Positions 25,861 through 34,581 of a stretch of DNA of 64,000 nucleotides are shown piece after piece. This DNA comes from DASZTV01 sp035547515 (GTDB taxonomy: Bacteria > Actinomycetota > Actinomycetes > JAFAQI01), in NCBI GenBank assembly GCA_035547515.1, contig DASZUS010000024.1:1-64000 (forward strand), written 5' to 3'. Numbering within the stretch: position 1 is the first letter of the stretch; each line of letters starts with the position of its first letter. Made by a program: the position numbers and the translations under genes. The notes under the pieces are model-generated. The model saw nothing but the letters and a program-made list of their open reading frames with translations, made no database searches and was not told the origin of the DNA.

Positions 25861-26718
25861 CTAGTTGAGTCCCAGCTCCTTGACCGCACGCTGCTGGTCC
25901 GAGGCGTGCTTGAGCACGACGCCGAGCGTCTTGGAGACGGTGTCCTCGTCGAGGGTGTCGAGCCCGAGCGCGAGCAGCGTGCGCGCCCAGTCGATGCTCT
26001 CCGCGATGCTCGGCGCCTTCTTCAGCTCGAGCGCGCGCAGGGTGCGGATCGTGCGCACCAGCTGCTCGGCCAGGGCCTCGACGATCTCCGGCACCCGGGT
26101 GAGCACGATCTGCTTCTCGCGCTCGGCGTCCGGATAGTCGACGTGCAGGAACAGGCACCGGCGCTTCAACGCTTCGGAGAGCTCGCGGGTGGCGTTGGAG
26201 GTCAGGACGACGAACGGCTTGCGCACCGCCTCGATCGTGCCGAGCTCGGGGATCGTGACCTGGAAGTCGCTGAGCACCTCGAGCAGCAGGCCCTCGACCT
26301 CGACGTCGGCCTTGTCGGTCTCGTCGACGAGCAGCACGGTCGGCTCGCTGCGCCGGATCGCGGTCAGCAGTGGGCGGGCGAGCAGGAACTCGTCGGAGAA
26401 GATGTCGTCGTGGGTCTCGTCCCACGACTGGTCACCCGCCGCCTGGATCCGCAGCAGCTGCTTGCGGTAGTTCCACTCATACAGCGCACGCGCCTCGTCG
26501 AGGCCCTCGTAGCACTGCAGCCGGACCAGCTCAGCGCCCGCGGCAGAGCCGACCGCCTTGGCCAGCTCGGTCTTGCCGGTGCCGGCCGGTCCTTCGACCA
26601 GCAGCGGCTTGCCGAGCGCGTCAGCGAGGAAGACCGTCGTGGCGATCGCGTCGTCGGCCAGGTAGCCGGTGGCCGCCAGCTTGGTGCGGACGTCGTCGGG
26701 CGAAGTGAAAAACGACAT
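25861..26718 (-). CDS. MoxR-family AAA+ ATPase
   Basis: This 285-residue AAA+ ATPase has Walker A GPAGTGKTELAK near residue 40, Walker B LLVDETDKAD near 135, sensor 1 VVLTSNATREL and an arginine-rich sensor region (LKRRCLFLHVDYPD). The family remodels protein complexes with a partner VWA protein, which here is the very next gene. It sits 33 bp downstream of the proA region boundary on the minus strand, in the stretch between proA and nadD. Confidence 0.92.
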   Translation of the reverse strand: MSFFTSPDDVRTKLAATGYLADDAIATTVFLADALGKPLLVEGPAGTGKTELAKAVGSAAGAELVRLQCYEGLDEARALYEWNYRKQLLRIQAAGDQSWDETHDDIFSDEFLLARPLLTAIRRSEPTVLLVDETDKADVEVEGLLLEVLSDFQVTIPELGTIEAVRKPFVVLTSNATRELSEALKRRCLFLHVDYPDAEREKQIVLTRVPEIVEALAEQLVRTIRTLRALELKKAPSIAESIDWARTLLALGLDTLDEDTVSKTLGVVLKHASDQQRAVKELGLN

Positions 26719-26751
26719 CCAAGGCTCCCGGTTCGGCGACAGAACGCGATT

Positions 26752-27996
26752 CTATGTACGAACCTGTCCGTTGCCGGTGACCACCCAGGTGGTGCTGGTC
26801 AGCTCGGGCAGCCCCATCGGGCCGCGGGCGTGCAGCTTCTGGTTGGAGATCCCGATCTCCGCGCCGAACCCGAACTGCTCGCCGTCGGTGAACCTGGTCG
26901 AGGCATTGATCATCACCGCGGCAGAGTCGAGGCCGGCCACGAACGCCTGCGACGACTCCAGCGAGCGGGTCACGATCGCCTCGGTGTGCCCGCTCCCCCA
27001 CCTGCGGATGTGGGCGATCGCCTCCTGCACCGAGCCGACGACCCCGACCGCGAGGTCGAGCGAGAGGTACTCCGCCTCCCAGTCCGCGTCGGTGACCGGG
27101 ACGACGTCATCGGCGTACGACGCGACGGTCGCGTCGCCGTGGATCGTCACGCCCGCCTCGCGCAACGCGGACAGCGCCATCGGCAGGAAGTCGGCCGCCA
27201 CGTCCTTGTGCACCAGCATCGTCTCCGCGGCGGTGCACACGCTCGGCCGTTGCGTCTTCGCGTTGAGAATGATCGACACAGCCATCTCGAGGTCCGCGTC
27301 CGCGTCGACGTACACGTGGCAGTTGCCCACACCCGTCTCGATGACCGGCACCGTCGACTCCTCAACGACGCTGCGAATCAGACCGGCTCCCCCGCGCGGG
27401 ATCAGCCCGTCCACCAACCCCCGCGCCCGCAGCAGGTGCTTGGCCGACTCGTGGTCGTGACCCGGCACCAGCTGCACGCACCCATCGGGCAACCCCGAGG
27501 AACGTGCCGAGGCAGCCAACACCTCGACCAGCGCGGCGTTGCTGTCCCGCGCGCTCGACGACCCGCGCAGCAACACGGCGTTCCCGCTCTTTAGGCACAG
27601 CCCCGCGGCGTCCACCGTCACGTTGGGCCGCGCCTCGTAGATGATCCCGATCACACCCAGCGGAACCCGAACCTGCCGAAGTTGCAACCCATTCGGCAAC
27701 GTCGATCCGCGGATCACGTCCCCCACCGGATCGGGAAGCCCAGCGACCTGCCGCAGCCCATCGGCCATCGCCGCGATCCGCTTCTCGTCCAGCCGCAGCC
27801 GGTCGATCAAGGGGTTGTCAGGATCCCGCGCGACATCACCAGCGTTCGCCTCGAGAATGCCCGGAGCCGAGCCCTCGAGCGCATCAGCCATAGCAAGCAG
27901 CGCGCGATCTTTGGTCGCCCGCGAAAGCGGAGCGAGCGCAGCGGCCGCCTCCCGAGCCTTGCGAGCTACAGCAAGAACCTCGTCAGCAGACGCCAT
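26752..27996 (-). CDS. proA: Gamma-glutamyl phosphate reductase ProA
   Basis: This 414-residue enzyme reduces gamma-glutamyl phosphate to glutamate-5-semialdehyde, the second step of proline synthesis. It has an aldehyde-dehydrogenase fold with the catalytic cysteine in RPSVCTAAETMLV, the NAD(P)-binding IPRGGAGLI segment and the ASTRFTDGEQFGFGAEIGIS C-terminal motif. It lies downstream of proB but is separated from it by a 156-bp gap filled by a long inverted repeat, which may reduce co-transcription. Confidence 0.97.
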   Translation of the reverse strand: MASADEVLAVARKAREAAAALAPLSRATKDRALLAMADALEGSAPGILEANAGDVARDPDNPLIDRLRLDEKRIAAMADGLRQVAGLPDPVGDVIRGSTLPNGLQLRQVRVPLGVIGIIYEARPNVTVDAAGLCLKSGNAVLLRGSSSARDSNAALVEVLAASARSSGLPDGCVQLVPGHDHESAKHLLRARGLVDGLIPRGGAGLIRSVVEESTVPVIETGVGNCHVYVDADADLEMAVSIILNAKTQRPSVCTAAETMLVHKDVAADFLPMALSALREAGVTIHGDATVASYADDVVPVTDADWEAEYLSLDLAVGVVGSVQEAIAHIRRWGSGHTEAIVTRSLESSQAFVAGLDSAAVMINASTRFTDGEQFGFGAEIGISNQKLHARGPMGLPELTSTTWVVTGNGQVRT

Positions 27997-28034
27997 AGGA
28001 GAAAAGCGTAACGACCAGGCGCGCGCATTGGATC

Positions 28035-28146
28035 GCGTCGGGTGAGCGTGTGCCGCGCAACACTAAGGAGCGCCCATACGCAACATCGCAACGAATCGAA
28101 GGAACGCCGGGCGCGACCCGTTGCGCGGCACACGCTCGCCCGACGC
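28035..28146. repeat. Long imperfect inverted repeat between proB and proA
   Basis: Two 27-bp arms (28035-28061 and 28120-28146) are complementary at 26 of 27 positions, separated by 58 bp. The core is ggtgagcgtgtgccgcgcaa. The right arm ends 7 bp from the proB stop codon. As RNA on the minus strand it would form a very stable hairpin right after proB. It is larger than a normal terminator and could be a small non-autonomous repeat element. Confidence 0.85.
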
Positions 28147-28152
28147 CACCCG

Positions 28153-29277
28153 CTACAGCAGAAGCGCCAGGTCGTCCCGATGCACGACTTCACGCGAATA
28201 CGACGGGCCGAGCGCCTCGACCAGCTCGTGCGTCGAGCGCCCGAGCAGCCCGGGCAGCTCCGCCGCGTCGTACGCCGTCAACCCTCGAGCGATCACCCGT
28301 CCGGTCTCGTCAGCCAGGTCGACCGGGTCGCCCGCCGAGAACTCGCCATCGACCGCGGTGACACCCGCCGGCAGCAGCGAGCTGCGACGGTCGACCACGG
28401 CAGCGACGGCACCCGCGTCGAGGCGGAGCGTGCCGCGGCCGGTCGTCGCGTGGGCAAGCCACAGCAGCCGTGCCGGCGCCCGCTTGCCCGTGGGATGGAA
28501 GCACGTGCCGACGTCGCCGCCGGACAGCGCCTGCGCGGCGTCCGACGCAGACGCCAGCAGTGTCGGGACGCCAGCGCCCGCGGCGATCTTCGCCGCCGCG
28601 ACCTTGGTCGCCATCCCACCCGACCCCACGCCGGCCTTCCCGATCGCGCCGAGCTGCACATGCGCCAGGTCGTCATCGCTTCGTACGTCGGGGATCCGCG
28701 TCGCCGGGCCGTGCGTCGGATCCGCGTCGTACACCCCGTCGACATCGGAGAGCAGGATGAGGGCATCAGCGCCGACCAGGTGCGTCACGAGCGCCGCGAT
28801 CCGGTCGTTGTCGCCGAACCGGATCTCCTCGGTCGCCACCGTGTCGTTCTCGTTGACCACCGGTACGACGCCGAGCCCGAGCAGCCGCTCGAAGGTCCGC
28901 GCCGCGTTGCGGTAGTGCGCCCGCCGCACCACGTCGTCCGCCGTCAGCAGCACCTGGCCGACGGTCAGGGCATGGCGGCCGAACGCCTGGGTGTAGTGCG
29001 CGACGAGCTTGCCCTGGCCGACACTCGCCGCCGCCTGCTGTGTTGCGAGATCCCTCGGCCGCTTGGTGAGCCCGAGCGGGCGCAGGCCCGCCGCAATCGC
29101 GCCGGAGGAGACCAGCACGACCTGCGAACCGCCGCGCACCCGCGCCGCAACGGCGTCGGCGATCGCGTCGAGCCGGTCGGTGTCGACCCCGCCTTCGGAG
29201 CTCGCCAGCGACGACGAACCGACCTTCACCACGATGCGCTTCGCCGCTGCGATGACCTGGCGGGCGTCCTCGCTCAC
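28153..29277 (-). CDS. proB: Glutamate 5-kinase ProB
   Basis: This 374-residue enzyme phosphorylates glutamate on its gamma-carboxyl, the first step of proline synthesis. It has an amino-acid-kinase domain (VVKVGSSSLAS, VVLVSSGAIAAG, VVPVVNENDTVATEEIRFGDND, GVGSGGMATKVAAAKIA) and a C-terminal PUA domain (RGLTAYDAAELPGLLG). It overlaps obgE by 4 bp (start 29277, obgE end 29274). The usual feedback inhibition by proline acts on the kinase domain. It is followed by a large inverted repeat before proA. Confidence 0.97.
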   Translation of the reverse strand: MSEDARQVIAAAKRIVVKVGSSSLASSEGGVDTDRLDAIADAVAARVRGGSQVVLVSSGAIAAGLRPLGLTKRPRDLATQQAAASVGQGKLVAHYTQAFGRHALTVGQVLLTADDVVRRAHYRNAARTFERLLGLGVVPVVNENDTVATEEIRFGDNDRIAALVTHLVGADALILLSDVDGVYDADPTHGPATRIPDVRSDDDLAHVQLGAIGKAGVGSGGMATKVAAAKIAAGAGVPTLLASASDAAQALSGGDVGTCFHPTGKRAPARLLWLAHATTGRGTLRLDAGAVAAVVDRRSSLLPAGVTAVDGEFSAGDPVDLADETGRVIARGLTAYDAAELPGLLGRSTHELVEALGPSYSREVVHRDDLALLL

Positions 29278-30800
29278 CGGTCGCCCTCGCCAAACTCGAG
29301 CTCGTCAGAATCGGCTTCGTCCGGATCGAGCTCGGCCTCGTCGTCGTCCCAGGCGATGTCCTCGACCTCGGGGTCGTACGCCGAACGCCGTGCCTTGCGG
29401 GAGGCCTTCCGCTGGTCGGCGCCGATCCGGCTATGGTCCTCGAGTCGCTCGTCGGTGCCGCGGCCACCGCGCGGCCCGCTGGCCTGGAACGACAGCGTCG
29501 GCTCCCAGTCGAAGCTGACGTCACCGATGGTCACCTCAGCGCCGGCCCGGGCGCCGAGCCCGGCAAGTGCCTCCTCGACCCCGAGCCGGGCGAGCCGGTC
29601 GGCGAGATAGCCCACCGCCTCATCGTTGCTGAAGTCGGTCTGGTTGACCCAGCGACGCGGCCGGTCGCCGGTGACGACGTACGCCTGCTCGCCGACCTGC
29701 TCGACGCTGAAGCCCTCGTCGCGAACCGGCGCGGGACGCAGCACGATGCGGGTCGGCTCGACCTCGGGCAGCCCCGCCCGCCAGGCCGCGACGCGCTCGG
29801 CCATCGCGAAGCCGAGCTCGCGCAAGCCCGTGCGCGACGCCGCGGAGATCTCGAAGACCGGCGCGTCGAGACGCTGCGCGATCTCGTCTCTCACGAGGTC
29901 GGCCAGCTCCCGTGCGTCCGGCACGTCCACCTTGTTCAACGCGACGATCCGCGGGCGTGCGGACAACCCGCCGGCCACGAGGTCGTCGTACGCCGCGAGC
30001 TCCGCTTCGATCGTCTCGAGATCGCTGACCGGGTCCCGCCCCGGCTCGGCGGTGGCGCAGTCGATGACGTGGACCAGCACCGAGCACCGCTCGATGTGAC
30101 GCAGGAACTCCAGCCCGAGCCCGCGGCCGCTGCTCGCCCCGGGCACGAGTCCCGGCACGTCGGCGACGGTGAAGGTGACGTCGCCGGCCTCGACCACCCC
30201 GAGGTTCGGCACCAGCGTCGTGAACGGGTAGTCGGCGATCTTCGGCTTGGCCGCGGACATCGCCGCGATCAGGGAGGACTTGCCGGCGTTGGGGAAGCCG
30301 ACCAGTGCGACGTCCGCGACCGTCTTCAGCTCGAGCAGCGCGTCGATCGACTCGCCGGGCTCACCGAGCAGCGCGAACCCCGGCGCCTTGCGCCGCGACG
30401 ACGCGAGCGCGGCGTTGCCGAGCCCGCCGCGGCCGCCTCTGGCGACGACGAACCGGGTGCCGGCACCGACCAGGTCGGCGAGGAACTCGCCGGTGTCGTT
30501 GTCACGGACCACCGTCCCGTCCGGCACCGGGATGACCAGGTCGCCACCCTCGGCGCCCGACCGGTTGGATCCCTGGCCCTGCTTCCCGCTGGGAGCGCTC
30601 TGATGGGGATGGCGATGGATGTCGAGCAGGGTCGTCACGCTCGGGTCGACGACCAGTACGACGTCACCGCCGCGGCCGCCGTCGCCGCCGTCGGGACCGC
30701 CGAGCGGCTTGAACTTCTCCCGGCGTACCGACGCGCAGCCGTTCCCGCCGTCGCCTCCCGACGCGTGAAGGACCGCGCGGTCGACGAATGTCGCGGCCAT
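29274..30800 (-). CDS. obgE: GTPase ObgE/CgtA
   Basis: This 508-residue essential GTPase is involved in 50S ribosome assembly and stress signalling. The Obg N-terminal glycine-rich domain (FVDRAVLHASGGDGGNGCAS) is followed by a G domain with GFPNAGKSSL (G1), DVPGLVPGA (G3), NKVD (G4) and SAAS (G5), then an OCT domain (RWVNQTDFSNDEAVGYLADR). It ends with an acidic tail of the kind seen in actinobacterial Obg proteins. It follows rpmA by 15 bp in the rplU-rpmA-obgE operon. Confidence 0.97.
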   Translation of the reverse strand: MAATFVDRAVLHASGGDGGNGCASVRREKFKPLGGPDGGDGGRGGDVVLVVDPSVTTLLDIHRHPHQSAPSGKQGQGSNRSGAEGGDLVIPVPDGTVVRDNDTGEFLADLVGAGTRFVVARGGRGGLGNAALASSRRKAPGFALLGEPGESIDALLELKTVADVALVGFPNAGKSSLIAAMSAAKPKIADYPFTTLVPNLGVVEAGDVTFTVADVPGLVPGASSGRGLGLEFLRHIERCSVLVHVIDCATAEPGRDPVSDLETIEAELAAYDDLVAGGLSARPRIVALNKVDVPDARELADLVRDEIAQRLDAPVFEISAASRTGLRELGFAMAERVAAWRAGLPEVEPTRIVLRPAPVRDEGFSVEQVGEQAYVVTGDRPRRWVNQTDFSNDEAVGYLADRLARLGVEEALAGLGARAGAEVTIGDVSFDWEPTLSFQASGPRGGRGTDERLEDHSRIGADQRKASRKARRSAYDPEVEDIAWDDDEAELDPDEADSDELEFGEGDR

Positions 30801-30815
30801 GCCGCGAAACCGCTG

Positions 30816-31073
30816 CTACTCGGCGGCGGTGGTGACGCTCACGACGCGGCGCCCGCGCTTGTGGCCGAACTCGACGGCGCCCGCCGCGAGCGCGAACAGC
30901 GTGTCGTCGCCACCACGGCCGACGTTGTCGCCGGGGTGGAAGTGCGTGCCGCGCTGGCGGACGAGGATCTCGCCCGCGTTGACGAGCTGACCGCCGAACC
31001 GCTTCACGCCGAGGCGCTGCGCGTTGGAGTCACGGCCGTTGCGGCTGGAGGACGCACCCTTCTTGTGTGCCAT
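30816..31073 (-). CDS. rpmA: 50S ribosomal protein L27
   Basis: This 85-residue protein starts MAHKKGASSSRNGRDSNAQR, the hallmark N-terminus of bL27 that reaches the peptidyl transferase centre, and continues with RFGGQLVNAGEILVRQRGTHFHPGDN. There is no N-terminal extension of the kind cleaved by Prp in Firmicutes. It lies 9 bp after rplU and is co-transcribed with it and obgE. Confidence 0.98.
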   Translation of the reverse strand: MAHKKGASSSRNGRDSNAQRLGVKRFGGQLVNAGEILVRQRGTHFHPGDNVGRGGDDTLFALAAGAVEFGHKRGRRVVSVTTAAE

Positions 31074-31082
31074 CGCGCGCCT

Positions 31083-31400
31083 CTACTTCCCAGTCTCGAT
31101 GCCGGTGACCCGGATCGTCGTCAGCTGGGCACGGAACCCCTGACGACGGTGGTAGCCCGACTTGTTCTTGAACAGGTGGATGCGGATCTTCGGGCCCTTG
31201 ACGGCCTCGACCACCTCGGCGGTGACGGACGCCTTCGCGAGCGCGGCCGCGTCAGCGGTCACGGCACCGGCGTCGTCGACGAGGAGGACGGCGGGCAGCG
31301 TCACCGGCGTGCCGGGCGCGCTCGCGATCTTGTCGACCGTGAGCGTGTCACCGACGGCGACCTTGTGCTGGTGGCCGCCGCTACGGACGATCGCGTACAC
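31083..31400 (-). CDS. rplU: 50S ribosomal protein L21
   Basis: This 105-residue bL21 has the typical start (V/M)YAIVRSGGHQHKVAVGD and the C-terminal KNKSGYHRRQGFRAQLTTIRVTGI. I chose the GTG at 31400 over an in-frame TTG at 31406: GAGGAG stands seven bases before the GTG and family members begin MYAIV. It is the first gene of the rplU-rpmA-obgE group and has a terminator hairpin for rne just upstream. Confidence 0.97.
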   Translation of the reverse strand: MYAIVRSGGHQHKVAVGDTLTVDKIASAPGTPVTLPAVLLVDDAGAVTADAAALAKASVTAEVVEAVKGPKIRIHLFKNKSGYHRRQGFRAQLTTIRVTGIETGK

Positions 31401-31461
31401 CGTCAAACTCCTCAGGATTTGTCAGATTGGCGCATCGATCGCGCGCCAGCGGTCAAGTGTA

Positions 31462-31480
31462 CGGACCGGCAGCCGGTCCG
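31462..31480 (-). terminator. Terminator-like hairpin after rne
   Basis: A perfect 8-bp stem, cggaccgg and ccggtccg, with a 3-base loop sits 1 bp after the rne stop codon on the minus strand. No U tract follows. It would separate rne from rplU transcription. Confidence 0.6.
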
Positions 31481-31481
31481 A

Positions 31482-33755
31482 TCAAACCTCGGCGGCGGCC
31501 GCGACAGGCTCCGGCGCCGGCGCCGGCTCGTTGTGGCGGTGCTCGCCCGACTTGGCCCGTTTCGGCTTCGGCGGCCGCTTCGCGGCGACCGGGTCGTGGG
31601 TCAGGATGACGCCGCTGCCGCCGCACTCCTTGCAGGTCTCGCTGAACGACTCGAGCAGTCCCTCGCCGACCCGCTTGCGGGTCATCTGCACCAGGCCGAG
31701 CGAGGTGACCTCCGCGACCTGGTGGCGGGTCCGGTCCCGGCCCAGGCACTCGATCAGGCGGCGGAGCACGAGGTCGCGGTTGCTCTCGAGCACCATGTCG
31801 ATGAAGTCGATGACGATGATCCCGCCGAGGTCGCGCAACCGCAGCTGACGCACGATCTCCTCGGCTGCCTCGATGTTGTTCTTGGTGACGGTCTCCTCGA
31901 GGTTGCCGCCCTTGCCGGTGAACTTGCCGGTGTTGACGTCCACCACGACCATCGCCTCGGTGCGGTCGATCACCAGGTATCCACCGCTCGGCAGCCAGAC
32001 CTTGCGGTCGAGTGCCTTGGCCAGCTGCTCGTCGATCCGGTACGACGCGAAGACGTCCTCGTCCTCGGTCCACCGGCGGGTGCGTTCGGCCAGGTCGGGG
32101 GCGACCCAGCGGACGTAGTTGTCGATCGTCTCCCACTCGTCGGCGCCCTGGACGACGAGTGAGGTGAAGTCCTCGTTGAAGATGTCGCGCACGACCCGGA
32201 TCACCAGGTCCGGCTCGCCGTAGATCAGGCTCGGCGCCGCGGCGGTCTCGACCTTCTTCTCGATGTCCTCCCACTGCGCCTTGAGCCGGTTGAGGTCGCG
32301 CTCGAGCGCCTCCTCCGACGCGCCCTCCGCGGCGGTCCGGATGATGACGCCGGCATCCTCGGGCATCAACCGCTTGAGGATGGACTTCAGCCGGGTCCGC
32401 TCGGTGTCGGGCAGCTTGCGGCTGATCCCGGAGAGCTTGCCGTCCGGGACGTAGACCATGTAGCGGCCGGGCAGGCTGACCTGGCTGGTGAGCCGGGCAC
32501 CCTTCTGGCCGATCGGGTCCTTCGTGACCTGGACCAGCACCGACTGCCCGCTCTTGAGGGCCTGCTCGATCCGCGGCGCGCCGCCTTCGAGCGCGCTGGC
32601 GTCGTAGTTGACCTCACCGGCGTAGAGCACAGCGTTGCGCCCGCGACCGATGTCGACGAACGCCGCCTCCATGCTGGGCAGCACGTTCTGGACCTTGCCG
32701 AGATAGACGTTGCCGACCATCGACGACGCGTGCTTGCGCGTGACGTAGTGCTCGACAAGCACGTTGTCCTCGAGCACGGCGATCTGGGTGCGGTCCTCGC
32801 CCTGCTTGACGACCATTACCCGCTCGACGGCCTCGCGGCGGGCGAGGAACTCCGCCTCGGTGATGATCGACGGGCGCCGGCGCTGGGTCTCGCGGCCATC
32901 GCGACGACGCTGCCGCTTGGCCTCGATGCGCGTCGAGCCCTTGACGCCGCGCACGTCGTCGCTGGCCTGACGCGGCTCGCGGACGTGCACCACGGTGTTG
33001 GGCGGGTCGTCCGGAGTCTGCTCGCCGTCGGCTCCCCCGGCTCCTGCGCTGCGGCGGCGCCGGCGGCGCCGGTGGGTGCCGGTCCCGCCCTCGTCGCCTT
33101 CGTCGTTGCCGGCGTCGCCGCCCTCGGCAGGCGTACTGGCGCTGCCGACGGCTGCGGCCTCTGTCGCCGGCGACTCGTCCTCACCGGAGCCCTCACCGGC
33201 TGGCCTGCCACCGCGCCCCCGCCGGCCGCGCCGGCGGCGAGAGGTACGTGGCGCGCCGTCGTCGTCGGTGTCGGCATCGCTGTCGAAGCCGCCCTCGGCG
33301 TCGCCGGCGGCCTCGTCGTCCTCGACGGCGGGAGGCGCGCTGCGACGGGCCGGCGCCGGTGCAGCGACCGGGGCCTGGAAGAGCACCACCGGTGGTGGCG
33401 GCGTCGCCATGGCGGGCGCCGGGGCCTCCGTCGCGTCGGCTTCCGCCTCAGCGGCCTTCGCGGCGGCCGACGTACGCCGGCGCCGGGTGGGGGCGGGAGC
33501 GTCGGCCTCCTCGTCGGTGGCGGCTTCCGCCGCCGCCGGGGCGGCAGCCTTCTTGCGGGTTCGCTTCGCCGGCGCCGGGCGCTCGGCCGCGGCGTCGGCG
33601 GCTGCCGGCGCTTCGGGTGCGGATGCGCTGTCCTCCGCGGGAGTCGGCGGCCCGGCGGGGCGCCGGGCGGCTCGCCGCTTGGGCGGCGCGGGGGTGTCGG
33701 CTACGTCGCCGGCACTGTCAGTGGGGGTCTCGTTGGTGCGCTCGTCATCGAGCAC
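31482..33755 (-). CDS. rne: Ribonuclease E/G
   Basis: This 757-residue endoribonuclease of the RNase E/G family handles rRNA processing and mRNA decay. The N-terminal roughly 270 residues are low-complexity, rich in Ala, Pro, Arg and acidic residues with poly-Arg blocks (RRRRGRRGRGGR, HRRRRRRRS). The catalytic core follows: S1 domain (VGNVYLGKVQNVLPSMEAAF), the DNase-I-like region with catalytic aspartates (VVVDVNTGKFTGKGG, GGIIVIDFIDM) and the zinc-link CKECGGSG. The C-terminus is short. Placing the disordered region in front of the catalytic core is typical of actinobacterial RNase E and opposite to E. coli. Confidence 0.96.
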   Translation of the reverse strand: MLDDERTNETPTDSAGDVADTPAPPKRRAARRPAGPPTPAEDSASAPEAPAAADAAAERPAPAKRTRKKAAAPAAAEAATDEEADAPAPTRRRRTSAAAKAAEAEADATEAPAPAMATPPPPVVLFQAPVAAPAPARRSAPPAVEDDEAAGDAEGGFDSDADTDDDGAPRTSRRRRGRRGRGGRPAGEGSGEDESPATEAAAVGSASTPAEGGDAGNDEGDEGGTGTHRRRRRRRSAGAGGADGEQTPDDPPNTVVHVREPRQASDDVRGVKGSTRIEAKRQRRRDGRETQRRRPSIITEAEFLARREAVERVMVVKQGEDRTQIAVLEDNVLVEHYVTRKHASSMVGNVYLGKVQNVLPSMEAAFVDIGRGRNAVLYAGEVNYDASALEGGAPRIEQALKSGQSVLVQVTKDPIGQKGARLTSQVSLPGRYMVYVPDGKLSGISRKLPDTERTRLKSILKRLMPEDAGVIIRTAAEGASEEALERDLNRLKAQWEDIEKKVETAAAPSLIYGEPDLVIRVVRDIFNEDFTSLVVQGADEWETIDNYVRWVAPDLAERTRRWTEDEDVFASYRIDEQLAKALDRKVWLPSGGYLVIDRTEAMVVVDVNTGKFTGKGGNLEETVTKNNIEAAEEIVRQLRLRDLGGIIVIDFIDMVLESNRDLVLRRLIECLGRDRTRHQVAEVTSLGLVQMTRKRVGEGLLESFSETCKECGGSGVILTHDPVAAKRPPKPKRAKSGEHRHNEPAPAPEPVAAAAEV

Positions 33756-33828
33756 GTATCTCTCCTGTCCGCCCCCGGGAGCGTCATCGCCCAGTTCGGG
33801 CGCTGCACCCCGCTCGGGAGCGAGTTCG

Positions 33829-34581
33829 TCAGGACAGCGGGTCTTTCAATGCCCCGTCGTCCAGGGACCGCTCTGCGTCGAGCAGGCCCTGCGCCAGCCG
33901 CGTCACCACAGGGATGACGGGCGTCGACAGTCCGGCTGCTTGCCGCATTGCTGTCACTACGTCGTCGGGTCGAACAGCGGGAGTTGCGTGCCGAACGACC
34001 AGCTCAAGTGTCGCACAGACCACCCCGGAACCCCGCGACTCACGCGGAACCACGACCGCGCTGACCACCGCGGCCCGGGCGTCCACGGGCCTGACGCCGT
34101 CCTTGGTGGGCCGCTCCACGATGACGCTGTCGTGAGCCAGGAAGGTCGCCAGCACGGCCTCCGCGGACTCCGGGGTGACCTCCGGCAGCACGATCTGCCA
34201 CCGCGACGCCTCGATCCGGTCGGCCAGCGCCGGCGTACCTGGAGGCGCCTCCACCACCTCGACGATGTCGAGGCCGGCCGGCAGCGCGGCATCGAGCGCG
34301 CTGCGCACGTCATCGGGCGCCCGCTGCTCGGCCAGCCCGATCTCGAGGTACTCCGCCTCCGACGCGACGCCGGTCGGCGCAGCCCCGGCGTACGACACCT
34401 TCGGGTGTGGGCTGAACCCGGCGCTGAACGCGATCGGTACGCCGGAACGCTGGATGGCGCGCTCGAACGCCCGCGCGAAGTCACGGTGGCTGGTGAAGCG
34501 CAGCCGACCACGCTTCGCATAGCGAACCCGCAACCGCTGCACGACCGGCGGCGGGGGCGGGCCCTCGGGTTGCCGGCTCAC
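33829..34581 (-). CDS. DUF2344 / radical-SAM-linked protein (TIGR03936 family)
   Basis: This 250-residue protein is typically fused to or encoded behind the radical SAM protein upstream. The family signature RLRFTSHRDFARAFERAI and GVPIAFSAGFSPHPKVSYA is present. Its GTG start at 34581 overlaps the stop of the radical SAM gene as GTGA. It precedes rne, the conserved actinobacterial order. The biochemical role is unestablished; a part in RNA or tRNA modification is often suggested from the operon with rne. Confidence 0.9.
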   Translation of the reverse strand: MSRQPEGPPPPPVVQRLRVRYAKRGRLRFTSHRDFARAFERAIQRSGVPIAFSAGFSPHPKVSYAGAAPTGVASEAEYLEIGLAEQRAPDDVRSALDAALPAGLDIVEVVEAPPGTPALADRIEASRWQIVLPEVTPESAEAVLATFLAHDSVIVERPTKDGVRPVDARAAVVSAVVVPRESRGSGVVCATLELVVRHATPAVRPDDVVTAMRQAAGLSTPVIPVVTRLAQGLLDAERSLDDGALKDPLS

